Positions 37,973 through 50,594 of a stretch of DNA of 64,000 bases are shown here, piece by piece. Position numbers and translations under genes: made by a program. The notes below the pieces were generated by a model. It searched no databases, was not told where the DNA came from, and saw only the letters and a list, made by a program, of their open reading frames with translations. The DNA is from Cordia subcordata (taxonomy: Eukaryota; Streptophyta; Magnoliopsida; Boraginales; Cordiaceae): NCBI GenBank assembly GCA_028554755.1, contig JAPTOF010000005.1, forward strand, positions 19,318,001 through 19,382,000. Direction: 5' to 3'. Positions within the stretch are counted from its first letter, which is position 1, and each line of letters opens with the position of its first letter.

Positions 37973-38641
37973 TTTTTTTTTTTTTTATAAATAACACAAA
38001 TGGTAAACTTTTTTACGAAAATAACATTGTTTTGAAATAGTATTCAAAAATAGCCTTTTTGGCTTTTGAATAGCCGAAAATAGCTTTTCAATCAACGAAA
38101 TTGTTGCATTTATCATTAAACCGTTGGAAGAGTCATTTCGGCTTTTAAATAACCGAATTTGGCGATTGAATAGCAGAAATTTGACGAAATTTAAACCACC
38201 GCAGTAAATGTGCTTACTTTTTACATTTTCGGCTATTGAATAGCCGAATTCGGTTATTAACTAATCGAATTCGCCACGTGGCTGACAACGTGTCATAAAA
38301 AGATTTACATTTATTCAAAAGTTATCATTTTCGGCTATTCAAAAGCCGAATTCAACTATTGAATAGCCAAAATTTGACGAAGTTTATCCCACTGCGATAA
38401 TGTACCTACTTTTTACATTTTCAGCGATTGAATAGCCGGATTCGGTTATTCAATAACCGAATTTACCACGTGGCCTGATAGCGTGTCATAAAAAGAAGTT
38501 ACGTTTATTAAAAAAAAATTTATTTTTTCAAAAGTCATTTTCGGCTATTCAAAAGCCGAAAAGGCTATTTTTGAAAATCTTTTCAAAACAATGCTATTTT
38601 TGAGAAAAAGTTTACTATTTGTGCTATTTATAAAAAAAAAT
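37973..38641. mobile_element. Long-TIR foldback element, MULE-like, with internal hairpin array
   Basis: Left (37982-38081) and right (38537-38640) arms are inverse copies over about 100 bp, roughly 90% alike. The flanks CCAAGCAAAGT (37959-37969) and CCAAGGAAAGT (38642-38652) form an 11-bp target duplication with one mismatch, in the range made by Mutator-like transposases (9-11 bp). The interior is a run of short palindromes of the form TTCGGCTATTCAATAGCCGAA and an internal direct repeat (38178-38318 and 38371-38510). There is no coding frame. Confidence 0.75.
38178..38510 (+). repeat. Internal direct repeat of the foldback element
   Basis: Two copies of about 140 bp, near 38178-38318 and 38371-38510, share AATTTGACGAA, then CTACTTTTTACATTTTC, a palindrome, CCACGTGGC and GTGTCATAAAAAGA. 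They are about 85% alike by eye. Each contains a CACGTG core (G-box-like). Confidence 0.75.
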
Positions 38642-39374
38642 CCAAGGAAAGTTCATCTATGGGACCAAAATGTCGTAAAAGAAATTATTCGCAAGGCAAA
38701 TAAAATCTTCAACAACACGAGTTGTTGACTGATAGTAACAAAAGGCATAAATCAATTAGAAAAATCGTACTTGTGGAACAAGGTATTATGCTTTTTTAGA
38801 ATGGAAGAAGAAAAATGTTCCACCAGCGTACACTCATGTGACAAAAGAAAATCTTTGTCAAATTTATATATTTTGTTTACAAAAAAAACTCTATTGTTAA
38901 ATAAATTTTGAATGCAGGAGTAATATGTACTAGTTCAACTAAGGTAGTCAACCCATGGCAAGAGATGGGATGACTTGAATACGGTTAGAAGCTGTGTTTT
39001 CTCTATTAAGAATTATTGAGACTTTACTACAAAAATTAATTGGTTAATAAAAAAAATGATTAAAAATTTTATAAGATAGTTTTAAATTTTATGATTTTTC
39101 ATGTGAGAGATACATCTCAACATCGTTTACGTGTATCTGCGACAAAGAACCAAGAATCAATAACAATTGAGTCCAAACAAGCTAAACTAAGAATCTGCGG
39201 AGCAAGAATCAAGAAAGAGATTAAACTCACACGGGCTAAACCTGAAATTTTATAATGAGAACCAAAAGCCAAAGATAAGTCACATGAGAACTGTATCATG
39301 TTAAGCATTAGAGACATATCTTCACATCAGTGAATAGAAGTAGCCCAAAACGACTTGAAATTTTCAAGTGAGGG

Positions 39375-39422
<48 letters not shown>

Positions 39423-39554
39423 AAATATTTCAACATTCTCCTACTCTTATAACGGGACATCTTGCAGGAATTTTAGAAAATATTTTAAAAGATCTTTCAA
39501 ATCCAACTAGTGAGACCCATTTAACCTAGTTTACAATCCACTAAAGATAAAAAA

Positions 39555-42500
39555 ATGGCAGAAAATGAGGAAACATGGGCTGCGTCATCATCGCACGACG
39601 ATGCAGCACCATCGTTTCGTTACTTCTGGGACGTGTTCCTCAGCTTCAGGGGCGAAGACACGCGCCATAACTTCACTGAGCCTCTCCACCACGAGTTATC
39701 ACGCAACGGCGTCCGAGCATTCCTCGACAACGAAGGGCTCGAGCGCGGCGACGAGATAGCGCCGAGGCTCGTGGAGGCGATAAAGGACTCGGCAGCCGCG
39801 GTGGCTGTGATATCTCCAAACTACGCCACCTCAAAATGGTGCCTTGAAGAGCTTGCCACGATATTGTTGGATACAAAGAAGCTTTTGTTTCCTGTGTTCT
39901 ATGGAGTTGACCCTTCGGATGTGAGAAGACAGAAGGGTCCATTTGAGATGGCTTTTGAGAAGCTTGAGATGATGGAAAAAGTGGGAGAGCTAGCTGAGAA
40001 GAAGGTCCAGCGATGGAGGCTAGCCATGGACAAGGCTGGCAATATTGCCGGTTGGGATTCGAGAGTCTGGTATGCATTATATTCGTTATCGTTGATACAA
40101 AAAAAAAAAAAAAAAAATCTTGCGTTATCTCCTTATCATCGTAGAAAATAAGCATATCCACCCTCTATCATCCAAAATTAATTATTTTTAATAATCATTA
40201 ATCTAAAAGTGCATTGCATCACTGTTATAGTATGAAGTTTAACTTGTTATTTTAGTTAGGGTAAATTGTATCGGACCTATTATAGTTTATCATACCTGCA
40301 TATTATCCTTGTAATTTTAAAATAGGCATGAGACCCTATATGGTTTTAAAATGTATAAAACATATTTCTCAATAAAATAAGCACGAGTCCTCCATGTAGT
40401 CTTTAAATGTGTAGGATATATGCTCTTAAAATGGGTATCTTTACTTATTTTGAAACTATAAGAATAAAATATACTTATGATAAATTATAAATAATTTGAT
40501 GCAATTTTACCTTTTAGTTAATATCGGTTAAAAGTGACTTTTTTCTTGTTTTACCGTAGAGGATTCGTTATAACACAGAAGGATACATAGCAATTTACTA
40601 TATTCCTTTACGATCATCGCATTAAGGTTTAATGTTTTCTAAATTTATTATTATTGTATAAAAAGGATTAATAAATGATGAGTGAGATAATCCCTTTGGA
40701 ATCTCATTTGGTGGATGATCCGTCACATTTCCCCAAGGTCTTCCTAGGTAAAAATGTTAGAGGAGTTCCAATGCCTAAAAAAAGAAAGAGAGAAAAGGAA
40801 AAAGAGTGAGATAAGATATCATTACTTTTTTCAGGTTCTTTTCACCATTGAAATTAAATTGAGGAATAATTTATATGACTGAATCTTACTCTTTGTTTGG
40901 AAAAAGATCTTGTGGCTAAAAATGCTAGGATAGCAACCCGGCCAAATATTTGACCAAAAGCAATTAAAAAAGAAAAATAAAATAAAAGAAAAGAAAAAGA
41001 TGAAATAGATTAATATTTCTTTAAACCCTTTACTCTTTCATGTTAAAAGTTCATAGGTTAAAAATCCTCGAACTAAGGGAACACTAATAGACGAATTCCC
41101 ATCCGCTATCATGCAAGACGTGGCTCTTATTTCTTCGTGTCAAGCACCATCAAGAACTGAAAATGTTACCCCTTGTTTTTTCCTGTAAATTAAGGACCTG
41201 TCATGCATGCCTGTCTTTATTTTTTTTCTAATCTTTTGTTTTTATTTAAATGATCTTTTTAACTTCCTTTGTGTTTAGGTTGGGTGAAACTTGAAATAGA
41301 CTTAAATTGGCTACTAACATTGTGGTTTAGTGATACTTACTTATTTTCTATGTATGAGGTGTTTGAGATTGAAATAAATTCTTGTCATATATTTCTTCGG
41401 TTATAAAGCTCTCTCTAAATCAAAAAACTAAAAAGGATATTGGAGTTACCACTTCGTCTAAAAACTTATTTCTTCAGCTATAAAAGCTTTCGTTAAACCA
41501 AAGAAGAAGGATATTGGAGTTATCACCTCATTTAAAAACTTATGTTTGTACAGAGGATATTAGTTTATTTATTTATTTATTGTATTAATGCACCCTTTTA
41601 CGTGCAGCGTAATTTGTTTAGAAACTTGCATTTGGCAATTTTCATAGTTTTAAATGGATAGCCGTGATGTTTGAACTTGAGACTATTTGGCTTTTAGGTT
41701 CTAATACCATATTGAAGTTATCACCTCGTTTAAAAAGCTTAAGCTTGTAGAGAAGATGTTGGTTTATTTATTGTGTTAACAAAGGGACTTAAATTCCTTT
41801 ATATAATGTTATAGTCATAATGTCATGAGAAAAATGTAACCATTTTGAACTAAATACCATATGTTATATGGGGAACCAACTATGATTAGATGCTGGAGGG
41901 GTGTTTAGTTATGTTGGACATAAGCTGTGCCCTGATGTTGTGGCTTCAACCTCTTTCATTGACTACCTCATCTCTTGTTGAGCTTCATGAACTTAATGAC
42001 TTAATCTCTCTATATATAGTGTCTCTTAGCGATATGTCTGTTGAGGGAACTTTTCTGGCTAATGAGGGCTAACATCTCTTCATTTCACAAAATATTCAAG
42101 ACAAGAAAGTATGGAATACTTATTCCATTAATGGCTGCGCACTATTTTTCAATCTAGTGTGATTTTTAAGATACTTCTTAAGGCGTACACACCAAACTTT
42201 TAACTGGAACGAGTGGCGTAGTACTTAAGTCTTTGTTTTCGTTTTTGATATTCTTCCATGGAAATTGTATGTCAGGAAAGAACAAGAATTGGTCCAGGAC
42301 CTTATCAAGAAGATCTTGATCAAGCTGAGCAATACTCCATTAGGTGTGGCGAAATATCCAGTTGGACTTGATTCTCGTGTTGATCAACTGCTGAATAAGT
42401 TAGATCTTAAAGCCAATGGCGTCAGAATCTTCGGCTTATATGGGATGGGTGGGATTGGGAAGACCACTCTCTCCAAGGCTCTTTTCAATAAGCTGACCAT

Positions 42501-45500
42501 CCATTTCAAGAAGAGGTGCTTTATTTCTAATGTCAGAGAAATTTCTCGGCAGCCAGATGGCTTAACATCTCTCCAGGGCAAAATAATTCGTGATCTTAAA
42601 TCAGCTTCTATCAAGGAGGCCATTGAAAAAGAGCCAGCTCTTCTTGTTTTAGACGATGTTGATGACGCAGAACAAATTCGTTGGCTGGCTGGTCTAAGAC
42701 ACTGGTTTTATGAAGGGAGTCGAATTATCATCACCACCAGAGATAAAAATGTACTACTCGGTGTTTCAACGAATGAACTATTTGCAGTTGAGGAGCTTTC
42801 TCTGTCTGAGTCACTTCAACTGTTCAGTTATCATGCATTTGGCAGAGAGAAACCTTCAAAAGATTTTTCAGATTTATCTGAACAAGTAGTATCGCTCACC
42901 GGGCATCTGCCTTTGGCTCTTGAAGTGTTTGGCGCTTCGTTGTTTTACAGGAGGACGAGGAATGAATGGCATGATGCACTGCAAAAGCTGAAAAGAGTTC
43001 GCCCTGGTCATCTCCAGGATGTGCTGGAGATAAGTTTCAATGGGCTAGATGATCAAGAAAAGTGTATATTTCTTGATCTCGCTTGTTTCTTTGTTCATAT
43101 GAATCTGAAGAGAGAAGATGCACTTGAAATATTTAAGGCTTGTGGCTTTAATGCTGAAACAGTAATCACAGATCTTGCAGCAAAATCACTTGTTAAAATC
43201 ATCAGTGGTGATGTTCTGTGGATGCACGATCAGCTTCGTGATATGGGCCGACAAATTGTTCAAAGTGAAAGTTATGGAGATCCTGGAAAGCGTAGTAGAT
43301 TGTGGGATCATGAAGAAATATTGAGGGTGTTGAAGAATCAAAAGGTATGAAGTCTACCATCAAAGCTCTCTCAACATGAAATCTATGCAGATTCATGTAA
43401 CCAAATCATATCCTGGCTTTAATTAAAATTAGCATGATGTACAGAGTCCAGTATATTGTATTACATCAGAAGTATTAACCAACGAAACTTTGGTACAATT
43501 AATACATTCTCAAACTGATATATGGTTTTAGAGTAGATATGTTTATTGCATTATAAAACTCAATAAAAAATAAGGTAGCAAATTTGACCAATTCTTTGTG
43601 CAGCTTTTTTATTCTTAGACCTTTACATTGTAATTTAGGATTTGCCCTCAATCTCTTTGGTTGGTTTTAGGGAACAAGAAGCATTGAGGGAATCACACTT
43701 GAATTGGAACAGAAACAGGACAATCTGAGCCCTGAGAAATTACAATCAGGCAACTCGAAACAAAAGCTTGGGTTTGCATCAGTGGTCAAAAGCTTGAAGA
43801 AAATATATAACAGATTCATCTCCAGTCATTGGATGAAGGATGATGATGGATCAATCGAGGATGATGATGGATCACTTTATACAAAAGCTTTTCAACCTAT
43901 GGTCAATCTAAGGCTTCTCCAAATCAATCAGGTGAAGTTGATTGGGAGTTTCAAGCTAGTGCCGGCTGAACTGAAGTGGTTGCAGTGGAAAGGATGCCCT
44001 CTTACAGTTCTTCCACCTGACTTTATGCCCAGGGATCTTGCTGTCCTTGACCTCTCCAAGAGTAAGATCACGCAGTTATGGCATCCTTCCAGGAACAAGG
44101 TCAGTCTCATATTCATATACTCATATTCATATAACCTCTCTCTAATTTTCGGCACAAAGCAACAATACCCCTTAAGAAAGAGGACATATGCTATATTTTA
44201 AGAAATAGAAGAAGAGATGATAAGGAGATTTTGATAAATAGGGGTCTGACGCAGTTTATGCAAACAATGGTTCAATGTATTTTACTCAAAATGTTTACTT
44301 TTTTATCATAATTAAGAACACTCAATTACTTGAGATTCTTGGCGAGGAAGATGTCCGAAAACTTTTAATTTGGAATGTTTTGAATCAACTAATTGGCATT
44401 CTGGTGAAAATTGATGCTGGTTGACTACTATGATTGTGTACTGGCAGTCTAATGAAAACTTCCTGTTGATCAGATGGCCAAGAGACTGCAAGTTTTGAAT
44501 CTCCGCGACTGCTATCACCTTGAAGACATCCCTGACTTGTCTGGGCTCCAACTGGAGAAATTGATCCTGGAAACGTGCACTGGACTGGTTAAGATACATA
44601 AATCAATTGGTGATCTGGACAAGCTAAGTTATTTGAACCTGAAAGGCTGTAGAAACCTTTTGGAATTTCCAGACGACGTATCTGGGCTGAAATGTCTCAA
44701 GAAGCTTGTCCTTTCTGGTTGTTCGAGCTTGAGAGGATTACCAGAGGACATGAGTGGCTTGAAGTCTTTGATAGAGCTTTTTGTTGATGGAACAGCAATA
44801 GAGAGGCTGCCCAACTCGATATTTCGCCTCAAGAGTCTTGAAGTCTTCAATTTAAATGATTGCCACTTGTTGAAACAGCTACCTATTTCCATGGGGAATC
44901 TGACTTCTTTAAGAGAGCTCTCACTCAATGCTACTGGTCTGGTGGAAATTCCTGATTCCATCGAAAAGCTAGAAAACCTTGAGAAGTTAAGTTTAAGGAT
45001 GTGTATGTCACTCAAGTCCATCCCTGATTCGATTGGTAGTCTCAAATCATTGGTTGAGCTTCTTCTCGCAAATAGTTCAATCAACAAATTGCCAGAATCT
45101 ATTGGTTCATTATCGCGTTTAAGCTGGCTTTCTTGTGGCGGTTGTCGTTCACTGAACCAGTTGCCTGATTCTTTAGGTGGATTGTCCTCTTTGGTCTGCC
45201 TCCAGCTAGAAAGAACATCAATAAGTGAAGTTCCATTTCAGGTGGGTGCTTTACATTCTCTTGAGAAACTTGAAATGGTGAGCTGTGAGTTGCTCAGATC
45301 TTTACCAGAATCGCTTGGGAACATGTTGAGCCTAACAGCCTTGTCGCTAGATTATGTCCCAACAACTGAGATACCTGAGTCCATAGGCTTGCTGGAAAGG
45401 CTTGATACATTGAGACTGAACCATTGTGAAAAACTTCAAAGACTACCAACTTCTATCGGAAGATTAAGAAGTTTGCGTTACCTTATAATGGCTGAAACCG

Positions 45501-46651
45501 CTATCACAGAATTACCTGAAGAATTTGGAGGACTATTAAGCTTGAAAGTATTGAAAATGGGAAAAAGTCCCGAGATGAATGCTCTGGCTGCAGAGGAGAC
45601 TGTCAAACCTGTTATACTTCCAGATTCATTTTCAAATCTGTCCTCATTGGAAGATTTGAATGCTCAGTCATGGAATATAACTGGAAATATTCCTGAGGAC
45701 TTTAACAAGCTTTCATCACTGCAGGATCTGAATCTTGGTCACAATAATATATGTAGTCTTCCATCTAGCCTGAGGGGCTTATCTGTTCTCAAGAATTTAA
45801 AAATTCCCCAGTGTAAAGAGCTCAAGTTTCTCCCTCCACTTCCCTCAAGTTTGCTTGAGCTAGATGTTGCAAATTGTACTGCATTGGAATGCATAAGTGA
45901 TCTTTCGAATCTGGAGAGTTTACGTGAGCTGCGAGTCACTAACTGCAAGAAGATAACAGACATTCCTGGCCTAGAGCACCTGAAGTCATTGCGAAGGCTC
46001 TATACTGGCGGTTGCAATGCGTGCTTACCAGCCATAAAGGGAAGACTATCAAAGGTTATTCTCTAGCTTATTTTTAACATGTACTTGCGTGAATCACAAG
46101 GGACTTTCTAAAAAATGAATGATATGTTGTTCTTGCAGGTCGCCTTAAAGTATTTGCGCTATTTGTGTGTTCCCGGGAGCAAAATTCCTAGTTGGTTTGT
46201 TCAGGAATTACCAAAATTTTCAAGGCGCAGGAACTGTGAACTCAAGGGTGTGCTCATCGCTGTGGTTGTCTCTCTTGACCAGCAAGCACGGGATAGTTTC
46301 AGAAACAAAGTCCCTGCGATTGTAGATATTCAAGCCAAGATCATCAGGCAAAATGTTGCAGTTTATACGAGAACGCTCTACTTAATTGGAGTTCCAGACA
46401 CCGACGATGATCAGCTCTATTTTTGCCGCTATCACGATTATAACCCGCTTGTCTTCATGTTAGAAGATGGTGATGAGATTCAGGTTGCAATAAGAGACCC
46501 ACCGCGCTTCAAGGGGCTTAAGCTGAAGCAGAAGGGCTTATACATGGTTTATGAGAATGAAGATGACTATGAAGACATTGATGATGCCTTGTTCAGTGAG
46601 TCTCAACAATCAGTATCAAGAAGGCTAGCCAATTTCTTCAGTTCTTTCTGA
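39555..46651 (+). CDS. TNL-2: TIR-NB-ARC-LRR-C-JID disease resistance protein
   Basis: An intracellular immune receptor, related to TNL-1 along its whole length. Exons: 39555-40069, 42276-43344, 43671-44099, 44474-46054, 46139-46651 (4,107 nt, 1,368 residues), GT-AG throughout. TIR 1-171 lies in one exon, with DVFLSFRGEDTR and WCLEEL (E99 at the catalytic position). NB-ARC about 172-528 has the P-loop GMGGIGKTT (228-236, K234), LLVLDDVD, GSRIIITTR and MHD (488-490). The GLPLA motif reads HLPLA, a Gly-to-His change. LRRs at about 672-1198 are regular, with LPESIGSL-type repeats. The C-terminal C-JID domain begins VPGSKIPSWF, and the protein stops soon after it without the hydrophobic tail of TNL-1. 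Domain order matches the usual four-exon TNL plan plus a separate C-JID exon. The ligand or effector recognised is unknown. Confidence 0.94.
40070..42275 (+). other. 2.2-kb intron of TNL-2 between TIR and NB-ARC
   Basis: AT-rich, starting with a long A-tract about 30 bp inside the donor. No transposon ends or coding frames were recognised. A diverged repeat containing ACTTCGTCTAAAAAC / ACCTCATTTAAAAAC recurs near 41455, 41525 and 41725. Confidence 0.6.
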
Positions 46652-47482
46652 AGGTGTTATAGTAATAGTACTCCAGCAAAGGCATTTTCAGTTCACGGTT
46701 ACAAGTGAGCTTTGTATATAATTGAACAGACACAACGTGATGTCCAATATTTGTGCTAGACGTGATATGAAAACGGCTTATTAGTTGATTTTATGGTCGA
46801 TACTTTCTGATCATTGATCACGTAATTTTTGTATTCTCATTTCAATTTTATATTACTGCATTTAGTGTCAAAATAGATATTTTAAATTTAAGTTTATGAC
46901 ATTAGTCTCGTTTATAAAACATAGGACACAGAATTCTCGCCTGGAGTGTTAATAAACATCTCAACCGCTCATCAGTACCAGCCAGATACCGCACTCTTAG
47001 CAAGCACTTGAAATTACAGTAGCATAGTTTATTACTTCATCTCCTTTTGATTATTCCATTTGCTTGATATATTTGCATGAAAAAAATGGAATTATTTACT
47101 GAATTTGTCCTTATATAATGTCTCGTATAGGTAGAATACGTAAATAATGAGTATCTTAAACTTAAGTAATAATTTGAGATTGGGCTATTTGATTTAATAA
47201 GTGCGTAAGTTCAAAATAATATATTATTAGATTTATGACATGAGCCTTCTTCGTATATAAGCACAAAATTTATGACACTTGGGTGAAGTTCGATGCTCTG
47301 GAAAGATCCCGAACTGTTAATATCCAAATACGCAAAGAGGCTTGTACGAGAAAATGGTCTCATATGGTCCTACTAGCTAGCCAAAGAGCCAAGGAAATGA
47401 TTAGACAAGAAAATGCTTTCTTTTTCACCTATAGGTTTTCATGGCATAGAATCTTTATATATATGGAACTACTCTTTATATA

Positions 47483-47710
47483 GGACTTGTTTAGATTAAC
47501 TTTTTTTAAGGAAAAAAATATTTTTTTAAAAAAATTATATTAAATTTGTAATAATTATATGATTCGGTTTTCAAAAAAGTTGAAATTCTAAAAAAAAGTT
47601 AAAATACAACTTTTTTTAGAAGTTAGAATTTTTAGTATTTTTTAAAAAAAATTATTTTTCAAAAGCGGTTAAAAAAATTAATTTTCAAAAAAGCCAATTC
47701 AAATGGGCCC
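47483..47710. mobile_element. MITE family B copy 1 (Tourist-like)
   Basis: A 228-bp element. The left end reads GGACTTGTTTAGATTAAC and the inverted right end GGGCCCATTTGAATTGGC. It is flanked by ATA on both sides, a 3-bp duplication as made by PIF/Harbinger-type transposases. The interior is almost pure A/T and folds on itself. Confidence 0.65.
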
Positions 47711-47725
47711 ATAATGTGTGTATGT

Positions 47726-47729
<4 letters not shown>

Positions 47730-47798
<69 letters not shown>
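47730..47798 (+). repeat. Compound (CT)n(TA)n microsatellite
   Basis: About 15 CT repeats run directly into about 19 TA repeats. Likely to be length-variable between individuals. Confidence 0.97.
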
Positions 47799-47799
<1 letters not shown>

Positions 47800-48358
47800 T
47801 AGTCAATCACACGTGCGATGCACGGGAAGCAAATGTTATTTTATATGCATAGCATTTTTTCAAAAAATTAAGATAAGTGGCATTATGTTGAAATAAGTAT
47901 CATTATTATTTCTAAATAATTACAAAAAGATAGATTAAAAAATTAAATTATGTGTATTTGAGTTTAATTACAAAACAAAATAAGAATAATTAAAGCATTT
48001 GGTAAAATGATTTACATTAAAATTACGAAGAGAAAGCAGTATAGAAATATGAGAAAAAGATTAAAATAAGAAAAAATATATCAATTAAAATAGGTCATGA
48101 TTTGATAATAACCAAATTGGAGAGTTACCATAAATATCTGCAACCAATCCAGATTGCATGTTATAATTTTGGAATGTAATATGTAAATATTAAAATAAAT
48201 TAGAAAATCAATGTAAATCTTATTAAAATAAAACACGATTTTTACAATTAAACGTAATGTAAGAGTGCCACGTGACAAAAAGATGTTAAGAATGCTATCT
48301 ATGCGACACTTGTCATTGTTATATTGCAAAAGGTTCTTCTATATAATACAATATAGAT
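47798..48358 (+). mobile_element. Repeat with shared end signature, copy 1
   Basis: It starts ACTAGTCAATCACACGTGCG followed by ATGCACGGG, and ends with CTATATAATACAATATAGAT. Near its 3' end it has GTGCCACGTGACA. A second element with the same start and end lies at 50595-51780. It is non-coding and I cannot assign it to a named superfamily. Confidence 0.5.
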
Positions 48359-48406
48359 ATATATATATTTATTTATTTATATACTTATCAAATTTTAGGG
48401 GACAAA

Positions 48407-48625
48407 GGGCTCGTTTGGATTGGCTTTTTTCAAAAGTATTTTTTTCAATAACTTTTAAAAAATAGTTTTTTTTTAGAAGCTGAAAATTCTGATTTCTGAA
48501 AAAAGAGCTTTTTTCAAAGTTTCAACTTTTTTGGAAACTAAACCAAATAATTATTACAAATTTAATGTAATTATTTCAAAAAAAATTATTTTTTTTCCTA
48601 AAAAATAGCCAATCCAGACCAGCCC
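48407..48625. mobile_element. MITE family B copy 2 (Tourist-like)
   Basis: A 219-bp element with near-identical inverted ends: GGGCTCGTTTGGATTGGC and GGGCTGGTCTGGATTGGC. It is flanked by AAA on both sides. It is the best-preserved copy of the family, judging by its ends. Confidence 0.72.
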
Positions 48626-49173
48626 AAAATTTAAAGTTGTCATGCATGTATCCATGAAAAGGATAATTTTTATAAATGTGCAGCAGGCCCTGGAATAGTT
48701 GCCTATGTTGACTCTCTGAGTTGACTATTGTTGCCGAAATCGTCAAATTAACATATTTAGAATGTTTTATCCAATAATTGAAACTTAAATCACGTGATTA
48801 TTTATATGATATTAATATACATTAAGATCAAGGTCGTCATAGGTTAAAATATCAATATTATTATCTAATTTACTGCTTATGTAACTTAAAAAATCTTATT
48901 TGCATATGAGGGAGCTTGTTCAGAAAAATCAAAATAATTATAAAATCTCACTATTAGAAACCTATTAATTAGTGATGGAAATTGGTGACCATTGGTCACT
49001 AAATAGAGACGGCACAAAGACGAAAACAAAGACAGTCTCTAAATAGCAATGGGTTGCTGACCGAGAATAATCAGATACAAAACAGATATGAATTTGTGAC
49101 CAATGGCAGCTTAAGATGTTTGGAGGCCTAAAGCGAGAATGCATTAGGAGGCCTTTCATAAATTTTATTTAAA

Positions 49174-49281
<108 letters not shown>

Positions 49282-49728
49282 TACCTTTTTGAGGTGCAAA
49301 GTTACTCATTAAATTCTTATAATCAATTTCTTCTAACATATTTTTTTTTCAATTGACATTATATGACTGGTCCATTTGTCAAAAGCTTAGTATATTAAAG
49401 ATTCAAATTTTGCTTTTGTTTTTCTAAGTTTTCAGTAACCATATTCATATTTTTAGTTGACATATTAAGCTCTTATAAATTACAAAAAATGGATATACTT
49501 ATCCAAAAAAATATAATTATAAAAATACAAATTAAAAAACTAATAAAAGTTTAAAAAATATTTAAAGATTAGAACAATAGAACCTAATTTTAGAATTTTG
49601 ATGGCAAAAACAAACCATTTCTTAAGAGTCCTTCAATAGACCAACAGCTTAACAAGAAAAAGAAAATGATAGAGAGAAATCAAGAAAAAAGAATAAGCTG
49701 AAAACAACTTTTTAAATTGATAGAAATA

Positions 49729-49900
49729 ACGTTGATGACAATTTGGTTGGAGTGAAAAATAGAGAGAAAAAAGATAGGCATTTGATAGGAGTAATTGTAG
49801 ATGATAATTTTGATGGAAAGAAAATTAGAGAAAAAAAAAATAGGGATTTAATAGAAGTTGTCTTGATGCCAATTGTGATAGAAAGAGATACGGGAGGAAA
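49729..49900 (+). repeat. 66-bp degenerate tandem repeat
   Basis: About 2.6 units of purine-rich sequence with AGAGA-AAAAAA-TAGG-ATTT-ATAG blocks. The unit is a multiple of three, so a short open frame (49743-49925) survives, but its product is low-complexity and matches nothing I recognise. Confidence 0.6.
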
Positions 49901-50043
49901 AAAAATACGGCTTCTTAAAAACTAACGATACGGTAGTTTTCAACTAATTACGAGAGATTATGATATTTATTAGGAACTTTAAGGCCTTTTTTATAATTTT
50001 TATAAAAATTATAACTAAATTTATTAACTCTTTTTATATAATT

Positions 50044-50590
50044 ATACCAGCTTTTTCCCTGTGCAATGCACGAAAAGTTGAAATATAATTTTATGTACAT
50101 GTAATGTATAAAATAATTACAACAAGTCTTATTAGATTAATAATATAAGTGTCCAATAATATAAGAAATGACAATTACCCAATATGTTAATTGAATTCAC
50201 AATGCATAATAGTGTAATACCCATGTGATACATGGGAGAAACAAGTATTTTTATGTTTTGCTATTAATGGTCAATTTTGACAAATAACAGGAGGGATAAA
50301 ACATAAATATATTTTGTCATATTAAATTTTCAATATTTTACAACTTTTATATTTTGTAAAATTTAATAATTTTAGAAAGAAAATCATGAATGATATAGAT
50401 TGATACATTTTTATTATATCTTTTAATGTAATAGATTAGTTTTTCCTTTTTTGATTTATAGATTAATCTTTTTCTTTTTAATGTACGAAGGACACATGTC
50501 AATATTATAGGAATGGACACGTGGCAGCTCTACGTGAACTAAAAAATATTAGAGGAAAGCAATGTGGTGCAACCGGTTCTACTTTATATA
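50044..50590 (+). mobile_element. Degenerate or nested member of the shared-end repeat group
   Basis: It contains two start-like signatures, CCCTGTGCAATGCACG near 50058 and CCCATGTGATACATGGG near 50220, and the late motif ACACGTGGCAG near 50520. It ends just before the ACTAGT of the next element. The layout suggests one old copy broken by another. Confidence 0.4.
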
Positions 50591-50594
50591 TTTA

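Larger units (their letters stand above)
36001..39554. other. Shared 5' interval between the divergent TNL genes
   Basis: A 3.55-kb region between the two start codons. It must contain the promoters of both genes unless either has an upstream non-coding exon. It is AT-rich and carries the foldback element at 37973-38641 and a TA/GTAT microsatellite at about 39380-39422, 130 bp before the TNL-2 start. No protein gene is visible in it. Confidence 0.7.

Noticed and set aside
39673..40161. 162-codon open frame on the minus strand over TNL-2 exon 1
   Set aside because: It is the antisense shadow of the TIR exon, whose GC-rich codons avoid stops in other frames.
44629..45087. Antisense open frames across the LRR exons of both TNL genes
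   Set aside because: The repeated Leu/Ser-rich LRR codons leave open antisense frames. The sense frames have clear LRR structure and proper splice sites.
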